Counted from the first letter of the stretch, positions 43,049 through 51,588 are shown. The stretch is 64,000 bases of DNA from Gordonia lacunae (GCF_002149015.1 NZ_NGFO01000004.1:186001-250000), one strand, 5' to 3'. Numbers and translations are program-made. Notes: generated by a model not told the origin, from the letters alone.

Positions 43049-43059
43049 TGGTAAGACCA
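43049..43059. promoter_or_regulatory. FadR-type operator candidate TGGTAAGACCA
   Basis: Matches the FadR-subfamily consensus TNGTNNNACNA exactly and is an interrupted palindrome (TGGT/ACCA, 3-bp spacer). It lies between the divergent regulator and PPOX genes. Confidence 0.6.
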
Positions 43060-43108
43060 GTTATCAGGGCTTGAGGAATGATCTGTCGCCGCGCCGGTTG
43101 TATCGACC

Positions 43109-43555
43109 ATGAGCGACACCACTGCGACCTCATCGGACACCCTCGGCACCGACGACCTCGAGTTTCTGGCCCGACCCCTACTCGGCTTCTTCTCCACGGC
43201 CGCCGGCCCGACACCCCCGCAGCCCCGACCCGTCTGGTTCGAGGCGACACCGGACGGCGAGGTTCAGCTCTTCACCGGCCCGGACTCGCTGAAGGTCCGT
43301 CGCCTCGCCTCCGATCCGCGGGCTTCCATCGTGGTCGCCACACCGGTCGAGGAGCGCGAGCGCTGGATCGCCATCTCCGGCCCCGCCCGTGTCGAGACCG
43401 ACGGTGCGGCTGCGCGCGATCTCGCGGCCCGCCTCGCCGACCGCTACTGGGACCTCGACGACCCCACCCGCGCACAGGATCTCGCCGAGATCCTCGCCGA
43501 CGACTGGGTGCGGATCGTCATCCGACCGGAGAAGATCCGGCGACTCAGTTTCTGA
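43109..43555 (+). CDS. Pyridoxamine 5'-phosphate oxidase-like (PPOX) family protein
   Basis: 148 residues with a split-barrel flavin-binding pattern: LARPLLGFFSTAAGPTPPQPRPVWFEATPDGEVQLFTGPDSLKVRRLASDPRASIVVATP, then WIAISGPARVETDG and a C-terminal helix, ending RIVIRPEKIRRLSF. Such proteins bind FMN, F420 or haem, and many in actinobacteria are F420-dependent reductases. The cofactor cannot be decided by eye. It is divergent from the FadR-type gene and probably shares its operator. It converges on the LpdA-like gene, 44 bp away. Confidence 0.8.
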   Translation: MSDTTATSSDTLGTDDLEFLARPLLGFFSTAAGPTPPQPRPVWFEATPDGEVQLFTGPDSLKVRRLASDPRASIVVATPVEERERWIAISGPARVETDGAAARDLAARLADRYWDLDDPTRAQDLAEILADDWVRIVIRPEKIRRLSF

Positions 43556-43599
43556 CCGGGCGGGTCGGGGCCCCGGCTCTCAGGCCACCGGGCCGCGGA

Positions 43600-45054
43600 T
43601 CATCGCAGCTGATCGAGCAGCCGCAGCCACACCTCGCTGATGGTCGGATACGACGGGACCGCGTGCCACAACCGCGACAGCGGGACCTCACCGACGATCG
43701 CCACGGTCGCCGAATGCACGAGTTCCGCGGTCTGCGGTCCCACGAACGTCGCCCCGACCAGGACGTCGCGGCTCGCATCGACGACGAGACGGGCGTGCCC
43801 CGCGTACTCGGGATCGGTCAGATACGACCCAGCGACGGAGGTGTCCCCGTCGGCGATGCGCACGTCGATCCCGGCGTCCTGCGCCTGCTTCTCGGTCCGG
43901 CCGACCGATGCGATCTCCGGCCGGGTGAACACCACCTGCGGAACGGCGCCGTGGTCCGCGGTCGCGACGTGACGCGGGTCGTCGAGGCCCCGTCCCTCCG
44001 CACGCGCGGCGATCACGTCCCCGGCCACCCGCGCCTGGTACTTGCCCATGTGTGTCAACGCATTACGGCCGTTGACATCTCCCACCGCGTACAGCCACGG
44101 ATGATCGGCCACTGTCAGGTGATCGTCGACGCGGAGTGGGCCGCCCGCGTCGAGACCCACCGATTCCAGACCGAGGTCCCGGGTCGCGGGCGATCGTCCC
44201 GCGGCCACCAGGATCTCGTCGACGACGAGCCGGCCGGCGCCGTCCCCGGCGAGGTGGACGGTTGCGGGTCCGCCGTGGATGCGTCCGTAGCCGGTGTCGG
44301 CGGCGCCGGGCCGATCGACGGACTCGATCGTCGTACCGAACCGGATGTCGACGCCACGACGGGTCAACGAGTCCGCGATCAACTGCGGGACGAACGACTC
44401 CATCTTGGGCAGTAACCGGTCACCACGGATGGCCATCACGACGTCGCGCACCCCGAGGTCGAGCAACCAGGTCACCGCCTCGCAGGCGACCACACCGCCA
44501 CCAAGGACGAGGACGCGATCCGGCACCTCGACGAGATTCGTCGCATCGCGCGAGGTCCAGGGGAGCGCGTCCGCCAGACCCGGCGTCGGCGGGATCGACG
44601 CCGTGCTCCCGGTGGCGACGACCACCGCCTCGCGCGCCCTCAGGACGGTGTCACCCACGGTCACCTGCCGCTCCCCCGAGATCCGGCCGTGCCCGCGGAT
44701 CACGTCGATACCCGCACCCTCTGCCCACCGCACCTGACCGGCGTCGTCGTGCGTGGCACCGGGTCCTTCGCGACGCCCGGTCACGGTGTCGCGCCACCCG
44801 AGGACGCCGGCGGCGTCGGGCAGTTCCCCACTCACACGCTCGCGCGCGCCCGCCAGCGCACGAGCCTCCTCGAGCGCCGACCCCGGACCCAGCAGCGCCT
44901 TGCTCGGCATGCACGCCCAGTACGAACACTCACCGCCCATGAGCTCGTGCTCGATGACGACAGCGGTTCGATCACTGCCCCGGATCGCGTAGTCGGCGAC
45001 GTTCTCGCCCACCGGACCGCCACCGATCACGACGACGTCGAAGGTTGACTCCAT
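43600..45054 (-). CDS. FAD-dependent pyridine nucleotide-disulfide oxidoreductase (LpdA-like)
   Basis: 484 residues. FAD motif DVVVIGGGPVGENVADYA at the N-terminus; redox Cys pair in MGGECSYWACMPSKALLGP (C-x4-C); NAD(P) motif VLVLGGGVVACEAVTWL; second FAD motif WLYAVGDVNGRNALTHMGKYQ; C-terminal dimerisation domain with the expected His-Glu replaced by WHAVPSYPTISEVW (His and Ser/Glu present). CSYWAC differs from the CLNVGC of lipoamide dehydrogenase and fits the LpdA/quinone-reductase branch. No dehydrogenase complex is adjacent. The TACGCT -10 box 6 nt upstream sets the start. Confidence 0.87.
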   Translation of the reverse strand: MESTFDVVVIGGGPVGENVADYAIRGSDRTAVVIEHELMGGECSYWACMPSKALLGPGSALEEARALAGARERVSGELPDAAGVLGWRDTVTGRREGPGATHDDAGQVRWAEGAGIDVIRGHGRISGERQVTVGDTVLRAREAVVVATGSTASIPPTPGLADALPWTSRDATNLVEVPDRVLVLGGGVVACEAVTWLLDLGVRDVVMAIRGDRLLPKMESFVPQLIADSLTRRGVDIRFGTTIESVDRPGAADTGYGRIHGGPATVHLAGDGAGRLVVDEILVAAGRSPATRDLGLESVGLDAGGPLRVDDHLTVADHPWLYAVGDVNGRNALTHMGKYQARVAGDVIAARAEGRGLDDPRHVATADHGAVPQVVFTRPEIASVGRTEKQAQDAGIDVRIADGDTSVAGSYLTDPEYAGHARLVVDASRDVLVGATFVGPQTAELVHSATVAIVGEVPLSRLWHAVPSYPTISEVWLRLLDQLR

Positions 45055-45060
45055 GGGTTC

Positions 45061-45066
45061 AGCGTA
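45061..45066 (-). promoter_or_regulatory. -10 box (TACGCT) of the LpdA-like gene
   Basis: On the minus strand TACGCT ends 6 nt before the ATG at 45054, indicating a leaderless transcript. Confidence 0.5.
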
Positions 45067-45272
45067 GGTCGGATTCGTACCTGCGGTCGGCGAGTCCGCA
45101 TGACCCGACATCCCGAGCCGACGGAACACCGCCGCGCGGGTGACCGGACCCGGGCGGCGGGAACGCCACTCCTGACGGCCCGGCCGACTCGTCGGCCTCG
45201 CCCGCTGGATCGACCACTTACCGATGACTCGATACGGGTGTGAACGGGTGTCCGCCATCGTCACCCGACAAC

Positions 45273-45327
45273 GCACAGTCAACGGAAATCAAGGCACGAT
45301 GAACGAAATACACTGCACAGTCAACGG
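45273..45327 (+). repeat. 13-bp direct repeat GCACAGTCAACGG (two copies)
   Basis: Exact copies at 45273-45285 and 45315-45327, 42 bp apart, in a comparatively AT-rich patch next to the DUF222-like remnant. They may mark an insertion or deletion scar or be binding sites. Nothing coding is visible in 45067-45272. Confidence 0.5.
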
Positions 45328-45344
45328 TTTCGCGATTCCAGGCC

Positions 45345-45567
45345 TGTGGAATCGACGCCCTCGAGACGCTGTGCTTGATCCACAACACCGTGGACCATCA
45401 GATCGTCACCCACACAGCGCAACTCGACGATCTCTGCGGCGCACAGAAAGCCGGCAGCACGACGAAGATGCTGTTGATCGAGTCACCATGCGACTCGAGG
45501 CCGCCGCTCACCTCGCGCAGCACCTTCCGCACCCGGCCGGCGGCCGGGCGACCCACGTTCAGCAGTT
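45345..45567 (+). pseudogene. Remnant of a DUF222/HNH-type protein gene (frameshifted fragment)
   Basis: In one frame (from ~45345) the translation ACGIDALETLCLIHNTVDHQ and the following THTAQLDDLCGAQKAGSTTKMLLIE read like the helical DUF222 region of HNH-associated proteins common in Gordonia and mycobacteria. After ~45485 the similarity continues in another frame as RLEAAAHLAQHLPHPAGGR. There is no start codon with context, no HNH domain and no complete frame. I read it as a decayed fragment with an internal indel. It lies beside direct and tandem repeats, as expected for a mobile-family scar. Identification by eye only. Confidence 0.4.
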
Positions 45568-45573
45568 AGAGCG

Positions 45574-45704
45574 CACCCCGCCCCCTGAGGAGGCCCGGAG
45601 CTTGCGCAGGGCCGCACACACCCCGCCCCCTGAGGAGGCCCGGAGCTTGCGGAGGGCCGCACACACCCCGCCCCCTGAGGAGGCCCGCAGCTTGCGGAGG
45701 GCCG
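45574..45704. repeat. Three tandem copies of a 45-bp GC-rich repeat
   Basis: Units start at 45574, 45619 and 45664 with only a few differences; each contains CCCCCTGAGGAGGCCC and GAGCTTGCG. The period of 45 keeps all frames open, which creates spurious ORFs on both strands. Copy three continues into a GTCACGAAGGGT stretch resembling intergenic dispersed repeats of Gordonia-like genomes (recalled, not checked). There are no spacers, so it is not a CRISPR array. Confidence 0.85.
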
Positions 45705-45832
45705 TCACGAAGGGTCTCGCGGCTTCAGCACAGTCTTGCGCTGAACCACTGCGGGATGCAGCCGCGGCATCGGCCAGGGACTCTCCGATTTCGCCTACGG
45801 CAGAGGCGGCTGACGAATCGCCGATCCGGTGA

Positions 45833-45838
45833 CAGGAT
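45833..45838 (+). promoter_or_regulatory. -10 candidate (CAGGAT) of the M13 peptidase gene
   Basis: Fits only the two most conserved -10 positions (A2, T6) and lies 7 nt before the GTG at 45846. It overlaps the alternative ATG at 45837, which argues against that start. Confidence 0.35.
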
Positions 45839-45845
45839 GGAGCGC

Positions 45846-47828
45846 GTGACTGCATCGAATACTGACCTCAACTCCGGACTCGACCTCGAGTGGGTCGACG
45901 ATTCCGTCCGCATCCAGGATGATCTGTTCGCCCATGTGAACGGTAAGTGGCTCGAGTCGCATGTCATCCCCGACGACCGTTCGGTCGACGGCGCCTTCCA
46001 CGTTCTCCGCGACAACTCCGAAGAGAACGTGCGCGACATCATCACCGAGTGCGCCGCGTCGAGCCCGGAGAGCGGCTCCGACGCGCAGAAGATCGGCGAT
46101 CTGTACGCCTCGTTCATGGACACCGACCACATCGAGGCCCTCGGGATCGGCCCGATCACCGGCGAGCTGGAGAAGATCGCGGCCATCGACTCCGTCGAGG
46201 CATTCGCCCGGCGGATCGGGCGGCTCCAGCGGCACGGCACGGGCGGCCTGTTCGGTTACTACGTGGACACCGACGCGAGGCAATCCGACCGTTACCTCGT
46301 GCACCTGACGCAGTCGGGCCTCGGACTACCCGACGAGTCCTACTACCGGGAGGACAAGCACACCGAGACCAGGACGGCGTATGTCGCTCACGTCGAGCGC
46401 ATGTTCGCGCTGGCCGGATTCGACGACGCGGCCGCTCGCGCAGCGGTGATCCTCGACCTCGAGACAGCCATCGCCGGCCGGCACTGGGATGTGGTTCGAC
46501 GCCGCGATGCCGAGCTCACCTACAACCTCATGTCGCTGAACGGGCTGGCCTCCACCGCAGGAGGATTCCCCTTCACCGAGTGGTTCGGCGGACTGGGCAC
46601 CAGCGGCGATGCGACCTTCGCCGAGGTCGTCGTCGCGCAGCCGTCCTTCGTGTCGGGCGTCGGCGAACTCGTCACCAGCCGCCCGCTGGACGAGTGGAAG
46701 ACCTGGCTGACGTGGCGCCTGCTGCGCTCGGCGGCGCCGTACCTGTCGTCGCCGTTCGTCGACGAGAACTTCGACTTCTACGGCCGCACCCTCACCGGTG
46801 CGGAAACGAACCGTGACCGGTGGAAGCGCGGCGTCGGGTTCGTCGAGGGCGCCATGGGTTTCGCGGTCGGCAAACTCTATGTGGCCAAGCACTTCCCGCC
46901 CGAGGCCAAGGCTCGGATGGACGAACTGATCGCCAACCTGGTGGAGGCCTACCGCCGCAACATCTCCGACCTGCCGTGGATGACCCCGGAGACCCGGGAG
47001 AAGGCCCTCGTCAAACTCGGCAAGTTCAACCCGAAGATCGGGTACCCGGCCAAGTGGCGGGACTACAGCTCACTGAGCGTCGACCGCGGCGACCTCATCG
47101 GGAACGTGGCGCGCGCCTCGTCGTTCGAGCAGGACCGCGAGTTCGCCAAGATCGGCTCGCCGGTCGACCGTGACGAATGGTTCATGACACCGCAGACGGT
47201 CAACGCCTACTACAACCCCGGCATGAACGAGATCGTGTTCCCGGCCGCGATCCTGCAGCCGCCCTTCTTCGACCCGGACGCCGACGACGCGGTCAACTAC
47301 GGCGGCATCGGCGCGGTCATCGGCCACGAGATCGGGCACGGATTCGACGATCAGGGCGCCAAGTACGACGGCGACGGTAACCTCGTCGACTGGTGGACCG
47401 ACACCGACCGGACCGAGTTCTCCTCGCGGACACGCAAACTCATCGACCAGTACGGCGAGTTCACCCCGACCGGGCTCGATCCCGAACACAAGGTCAACGG
47501 CGACTTCACCATCGGTGAGAACATCGGCGACCTCGGCGGGTTGTCGATCGGACTGGTGGCGTATCAGATCGCCACCGAGGGCACCGAGCCGCCCGTCATC
47601 GACGACCTGACCGGAACGCAGCGGGTGTTCTACAGCTGGGCGCAGATCTGGCGGACCAAGACCCGCGACGCCGAGGCCATCCGGCGCCTCTCGATCGACC
47701 CGCACTCCCCGCCGGAGTTCCGGTGCAACGGCGTCGTCCGCAACATGGATGCCTTCTACGACGCCTTCGACGTGGAGCCCGGGGACGCTCTGTATCTGGA
47801 CCCGGCCGAACGCGTACGGATCTGGTGA
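45846..47828 (+). CDS. M13-family zinc metallopeptidase, Zmp1-like
   Basis: 660 residues, close to the 663 of M. tuberculosis Zmp1 (Rv0198c). The N-terminal opening QDDLFAHVNGKWLESHVIP is the M13 start pattern. The catalytic domain has NAYYNPGMNEIVFPAAILQPPFF, zinc motif HEIGHGFDDQG (H494, E495, H498) and ENIGDLGGLSIG with the third ligand E558. It ends with CNGVVRNMDAFYDAF...RVRIW, the conserved neprilysin-type C-terminus. There is no signal peptide, as in Zmp1. The GTG start gives an N-terminus collinear with Zmp1; ATG 45837 is the alternative. It is coupled by GTGA to the channel gene. Confidence 0.92.
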   Translation: MTASNTDLNSGLDLEWVDDSVRIQDDLFAHVNGKWLESHVIPDDRSVDGAFHVLRDNSEENVRDIITECAASSPESGSDAQKIGDLYASFMDTDHIEALGIGPITGELEKIAAIDSVEAFARRIGRLQRHGTGGLFGYYVDTDARQSDRYLVHLTQSGLGLPDESYYREDKHTETRTAYVAHVERMFALAGFDDAAARAAVILDLETAIAGRHWDVVRRRDAELTYNLMSLNGLASTAGGFPFTEWFGGLGTSGDATFAEVVVAQPSFVSGVGELVTSRPLDEWKTWLTWRLLRSAAPYLSSPFVDENFDFYGRTLTGAETNRDRWKRGVGFVEGAMGFAVGKLYVAKHFPPEAKARMDELIANLVEAYRRNISDLPWMTPETREKALVKLGKFNPKIGYPAKWRDYSSLSVDRGDLIGNVARASSFEQDREFAKIGSPVDRDEWFMTPQTVNAYYNPGMNEIVFPAAILQPPFFDPDADDAVNYGGIGAVIGHEIGHGFDDQGAKYDGDGNLVDWWTDTDRTEFSSRTRKLIDQYGEFTPTGLDPEHKVNGDFTIGENIGDLGGLSIGLVAYQIATEGTEPPVIDDLTGTQRVFYSWAQIWRTKTRDAEAIRRLSIDPHSPPEFRCNGVVRNMDAFYDAFDVEPGDALYLDPAERVRIW

Positions 47829-48394
47829 ACGACGTGCCCGGCGGCACGGGTCCGCGCGAGGAGAATCCGCCGGGCACGGCCGCGTCGCTCGGCCTGGTCC
47901 GAGGACGCGAACTCACGATCGCCCTGCTGCGGCCGATCGGGGCGGCGGTCGTCTTGCTGGCGGGTTACTTCCTGCTGCCCATCAACAAGGCCAGTGACGT
48001 CAACTACCTGGGGCTGCTCGTCGGCGCCTTGCTGTTGATCTGGTTCTGTGTCTGGGAGGTTCGCCGGTTCGGCCGCTCGGACCGGCCGGTCGCGACCGCG
48101 ATGGAGATGCTCGTGGCGCTGGCGAGCTTCTACATCGTCGCCTTCGCCACGACCTATTTTCTGTTCTCCGAGTACGACACCGGCAGCTTCAACGAGTCCC
48201 TGACGCGCGTCGACGCGCTGTACTTCTGCCTGACGGTCTTCACCACGACGGGGTTCGGTGACATCGCGCCGGACTCACAGGGCGCCCGGGTCGCGGTGTC
48301 GATCCAGATGGCCAGCACCCTGGTGCTGCTCGGACTGGGGCTGCGCTTCCTGAACCTGCTGATCAACGAGCGACGCCAGATCACCGGACGGTGA
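47825..48394 (+). CDS. Small potassium-channel-like membrane protein
   Basis: 189 residues from GTG (4-bp overlap with the peptidase stop). Two helices (~34-51, 60-78) precede a 2-TM pore unit: helix ~93-114, pore helix and selectivity filter TTTGFGD (140-146), inner helix ~157-181. The TxTxGFGD filter is that of K+-selective ion channels (PF07885). There is no RCK/TrkA regulatory domain, so gating is not obvious. Translational coupling to a Zmp1-type metallopeptidase is unusual and suggests co-regulation. An alternative start is the GTG at 47834. Confidence 0.82.
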   Translation: MNDVPGGTGPREENPPGTAASLGLVRGRELTIALLRPIGAAVVLLAGYFLLPINKASDVNYLGLLVGALLLIWFCVWEVRRFGRSDRPVATAMEMLVALASFYIVAFATTYFLFSEYDTGSFNESLTRVDALYFCLTVFTTTGFGDIAPDSQGARVAVSIQMASTLVLLGLGLRFLNLLINERRQITGR

Positions 48395-48420
48395 CCTGGC
48401 GTCGCGCGGCACGATGACTC

Positions 48421-49548
48421 TCAGTAGTCGTCGTCGCCGTAGACGATCATGCCGCGGATGTTGTTGCCCGCCAGCATGTCGTCGTAGGCCTCGTTGATCT
48501 GGTCGAGACGATAGGTCTTGGTGACCAGGTCGTCGAGGTTGAGCTTGCCCGCTCGGTACTCGTTGAGCAGCGCCGGGACCTGGGTCCGGGGGCTGGCGCC
48601 GCCGAAGATCGCGCCCTGCACGCGCTTCTGCATGAGGGTGAGATCGAACAGGTTCATCTGGGCGTCCATCGCGGCGAAGTTGCCCATGCCCACCACGACG
48701 ACCTGTCCCGCCTTGCCCGTGAGCGCGAGGGCCGGGGCGATCATCGAACCGTCGATCTCACCGACCGTCAGGATGGTGGTGTTGGCCATCTTGCCCCAGG
48801 TGATGTCGCCGATCGCCTCGAGCGCGGCCTCCATCGACGGGAACGTGTGTGTCGCACCGAGCTTCTCGGCCATCTGCAACTTGAACGGCACGGGGTCGAC
48901 GGCGATGACGTTTCGCGCGCCGGCCGCGGCCGCACCCTGTACCGAGTTGATGCCCACGCCACCGATGCCCACGATGACGACGGTGTCGCCGGCATGGGTT
49001 CCGCCGATCTCGACAGCCGAACCCCAACCGGTGGCGACGCCGCAGCCGAGCAGCGCGGCCGCCTGCAGCGGGATGTCGTCCTCGATCTTGACCAGCGACG
49101 CCTGGTTGACGGTGATGTAGGGCGCGAACGTCCCCAGCATGCACATCTGTACCAGGGGAACCCCGTCGTGTGTGTACGCGCGGTTGGTGTCGTCGGCGAT
49201 GGACAGACCCGTCAGGAGGCGCGCACCCTCGTCGCAGATGTTCTGCTGGCCGCGCGAGCACGGCTCACACGTGCCGCAGGCGGGGATGAACGCGGTGACG
49301 ACGTGGTCGCCCTCCTTGAGTCGGGTCACACCCGGACCCACCTTCGTCACGACGCCGGCACCCTCGTGACCTCCGAGTACCGGCATCGGTGCCGGGCTGT
49401 CGCCGGTCCGCAGATGGTGATCCGAGTGGCACAAACCCGAGCTGACGAGTTTGACCTGGACTTCGCCCGCCACCGGATCGCCGAGCTCGAACTCCTCGAT
49501 CTTCCACTCTTCGCCCGGATTGCGCAGAACTGCACCTTTGGTCTTCAT
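48421..49548 (-). CDS. NDMA-dependent alcohol dehydrogenase (mycofactocin-associated type)
   Basis: 375 residues, zinc-dependent medium-chain dehydrogenase. Catalytic zinc ligands sit in SSGLCHSDHH and GGHEGAG, the structural zinc in CGTCEPCSRGQQNIC, and the nucleotide fold in VVIVGIGGVGINSVQGAAAAGA. The segment DEGARLLTGLSIADDTNRAY...PLVQMCMLGTFAPY is characteristic of the NDMA-dependent family, in which NAD(H) stays bound and electrons leave to an artificial acceptor or, in vivo, mycofactocin. A ribosome-binding site GAGGAG precedes the ATG. The mycofactocin genes are not in the window. It is divergent from the R2lox gene. Confidence 0.9.
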   Translation of the reverse strand: MKTKGAVLRNPGEEWKIEEFELGDPVAGEVQVKLVSSGLCHSDHHLRTGDSPAPMPVLGGHEGAGVVTKVGPGVTRLKEGDHVVTAFIPACGTCEPCSRGQQNICDEGARLLTGLSIADDTNRAYTHDGVPLVQMCMLGTFAPYITVNQASLVKIEDDIPLQAAALLGCGVATGWGSAVEIGGTHAGDTVVIVGIGGVGINSVQGAAAAGARNVIAVDPVPFKLQMAEKLGATHTFPSMEAALEAIGDITWGKMANTTILTVGEIDGSMIAPALALTGKAGQVVVVGMGNFAAMDAQMNLFDLTLMQKRVQGAIFGGASPRTQVPALLNEYRAGKLNLDDLVTKTYRLDQINEAYDDMLAGNNIRGMIVYGDDDY

Positions 49549-49942
49549 TCGTGCTCCTCGCTCGTGCTGCCCCGACTCGGGGCGTCAGATATCGCCGTCT
49601 GCTTATGCGACGTAGGTCACATGGTGGTCCACCGTCGACACTCTCGCAGGCGTTTGACGCGATCCATGGCACAGGATTGGGGGTGTTGTTCCAGCAGTCC
49701 CGTTCCGGTGCGCAGTCGACCTGGGAGCGTCGGTCACCACCGCTGTGACGCGCCGGTGCCGAGGCCCTCGACGAGGCGACCCACCGCCCGGGGTGCCGGT
49801 GCGGGGTCGAGAACACCGTCCGATCGGCGTCACTCCGTAGATCTTCTCCGCCGCAACAGAGTTGGCCGATTTCGTGTCTCCGGATCGAAGAAGGGGTTAG
49901 CGTCGGGGTATTCCACTTCCGAAGTGTCTGGCTGGTGATCTC
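49549..49942. other. 394-bp divergent intergenic region (alcohol dehydrogenase / R2lox)
   Basis: No ORF with good context and no RNA gene seen. It contains the GAGGAG ribosome-binding site of the dehydrogenase at its left edge and a TAGCGT -10-like hexamer near 49900 that could drive the oxidase gene with a ~35-nt leader. No clear operator palindrome. Confidence 0.5.
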
Positions 49943-50899
49943 ATGACTCTCATCGAACACAAAGCGGAGGGCCGGCAGGACTTCTCGTCGTTGCGACAGG
50001 GCGGTCTCAACTGGGACTCGTTTCCGTTGCGGCTCTTCGTGAAAGGCAATGCGCGGTTCTGGGATCCGGCCGCCATCGACTTCTCGCAGGACGCCCAGGA
50101 CTGGACCGAGCTCACCGACGAGCAGCGCCGGAGCGCCACCTATCTGGTGAGTCAGTTCATCGCCGGCGAGGAGGCGGTGACCCAGGACATCCAGCCGTTC
50201 ATGAAGGCGATGGCGACCGAGGGCAGGTTCGGCGACGAGATGTACCTGTCGCAGTTCTGCTTCGAGGAGGCCAAGCACACCCAGGTGTTCCGGCGGTGGA
50301 TGGACGCGGTGGGCCTCACCGGCGACCTGCAGAGCTTCGTCAGCGCGAATCCCTACTATCACCAGTTGTTCTACGAGGAGCTCCCGACGTCGCTGCACAT
50401 CCTCGACCACGACCCGTCGCCCCGGAACCAGATTCGCGCCAGCGTCACCTACAACCACGTGATCGAGGGCAGTCTGGCCCTCACCGGCTACCACGCGTGG
50501 CAGAAGGTGTGCACCCGGTACGGGATCTTCCCGGGGATGCAGAAGCTGATCCGGTTCATCGGCGACGACGAGCGCCGGCACATGGCGTGGGGGACCTTCA
50601 CGTGTCGTCGGCACGTCGCGGCCGACGACTCGCTGTGGGACGCCGTCGGCGAACGCATGAACGAGCTGCTGCCGCTCGCGCTGGGCATGATCGAGTGGGT
50701 CAACCAGCAGTTCGAGGTCCAACCCTTCGGCCTCGACAACGACGAGTTCCTCGCCTACGCCGCCGACCGCGCCCAGCGTCGGCTTTCGGCGATCGAGTCC
50801 GCCCGGGGCCGCCCCGTCGCCGAGATCGACCTCGACTACTCCCCCGAGGTGCTCGAAGACCAGTTCGGCGAGGACGACGCCATCCGCCTGCAGATGTGA
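49943..50899 (+). CDS. R2-like ligand-binding oxidase (R2lox, Rv0233 type)
   Basis: 318 residues, ferritin-like four-helix di-metal carboxylate protein. All R2lox residues are present with a constant +8 shift from the M. tuberculosis protein: metal ligands E76, E109, H112, E175, E210, H213, and the Val79 and Tyr170 that form the ether crosslink. R2lox proteins carry a Mn/Fe cofactor and a buried long-chain fatty acid and are suspected two-electron oxidases; the physiological substrate is unknown. The tyrosyl-radical Tyr of ribonucleotide reductase R2 is not in place, so it is not NrdF. The divergent NDMA-type alcohol dehydrogenase may act on related substrates (inference). Confidence 0.93.
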   Translation: MTLIEHKAEGRQDFSSLRQGGLNWDSFPLRLFVKGNARFWDPAAIDFSQDAQDWTELTDEQRRSATYLVSQFIAGEEAVTQDIQPFMKAMATEGRFGDEMYLSQFCFEEAKHTQVFRRWMDAVGLTGDLQSFVSANPYYHQLFYEELPTSLHILDHDPSPRNQIRASVTYNHVIEGSLALTGYHAWQKVCTRYGIFPGMQKLIRFIGDDERRHMAWGTFTCRRHVAADDSLWDAVGERMNELLPLALGMIEWVNQQFEVQPFGLDNDEFLAYAADRAQRRLSAIESARGRPVAEIDLDYSPEVLEDQFGEDDAIRLQM

Positions 50900-50904
50900 G
50901 GTCC

Positions 50905-50958
50905 CCCTGCTGGTCGAGCCGGCACCGAGCGGAGCGAGGAGGCGAGTCGAAGCCACTC
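50905..50958. repeat. Intergenic dispersed-repeat-like element
   Basis: The segment containing CTGGTCGAGCCGGC, GAGCGGAGCGAGGAGGCGAG and TCGAAGCC resembles a short palindromic repeat family frequent in intergenic DNA of Gordonia-like actinobacteria (recalled). It lies between convergent R2lox and ABC ATPase genes, where it could form a hairpin. Confidence 0.4.
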
Positions 50959-50973
50959 GGCGACAGACGACCG

Positions 50974-51588
50974 TCAGCGCCGGTCGAGGTCGATGACGCC
51001 CCGGCTCCGCGACTGCACGAGTCGCCGGTCGTGGCTCACCAGCACGAGTCCCGCCCCGTCGGCGACGAGGTCGTCGAGCAGCGACGCCACGGCCCGGGAC
51101 GCGACCGGGTTCAGCATCGCCGTCGGTTCGTCGCACAGCACGACCCGCGGCTGCTGCACCACGACCCTGCCGAGGCACGCTCGCTGGAGTTGGCCGTCGC
51201 TCACCTGCGACGGATAGCGGTCCAGGAGGACCGGGTCGAGTCCGACGCGCAGCGCGGCACGCTCGACGTCACAGTCGCGTCTCGCGATCGACGCGGGTTC
51301 GGCGACGATCCGGCGCAGCGTCCACCGCGGGTTGGCGACCAGCCGCGGGTGCTGGGCGAGAAGGGCGACGTCGCCGGGACGCCGCCCGTCCGGCCACGCA
51401 ATGTGTCCGGCCGTCGGCGCGGCGAGCCCCGCGAGGATGCGCAACAGCGTCGTCTTGCCGCTCCCGGACCGCCCGACCACACCCGTCACCGTCCCGGGGC
51501 CGACGCCGACGTCGAGGCCCTCGAACAGCGCGGTGTCGCCGAAGCGGGCCGTCAGGCCGGTACCGACGAGGAGGTCGTCCGCGGTCAC
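50974..51588 (-). CDS. ABC transporter ATP-binding protein (DppF position), short form
   Basis: 204 residues from GTG, short for an oligopeptide-type ATPase: it lacks the usual C-terminal oligopeptide/nickel extension. Walker A GRSGSGKTT, Q-loop LLAQHPRLV, signature VSDGQLQRACLGR (Asp replaces the second Gly of SGGQ), Walker B VVLCDEPTAMLNP (Met and Asn in the D-loop region), switch His VLVSHD. The weak signature may make it the degenerate half of a heterodimer with the preceding ATPase. It overlaps that gene by 4 bp (GTGA). Last gene of the five-gene importer operon. Confidence 0.85.
   Translation of the reverse strand: MTADDLLVGTGLTARFGDTALFEGLDVGVGPGTVTGVVGRSGSGKTTLLRILAGLAAPTAGHIAWPDGRRPGDVALLAQHPRLVANPRWTLRRIVAEPASIARRDCDVERAALRVGLDPVLLDRYPSQVSDGQLQRACLGRVVVQQPRVVLCDEPTAMLNPVASRAVASLLDDLVADGAGLVLVSHDRRLVQSRSRGVIDLDRR

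Noticed and set aside
45574..45704. Possible CRISPR array
   Set aside because: Units abut directly with no spacers, there are only three, and no cas gene is present.
45224..45855. Open frames on both strands across the 45-bp tandem repeats, with three 15-residue repeats in translation
   Set aside because: A period divisible by three keeps all frames open. There is no start context, composition is skewed, and the same DNA reads equally well on both strands.
49943..50899. Ribonucleotide reductase small subunit NrdF
   Set aside because: Val79 and Tyr170 of the R2lox crosslink are present, the radical Tyr is not, and no nrdE/nrdI is adjacent.
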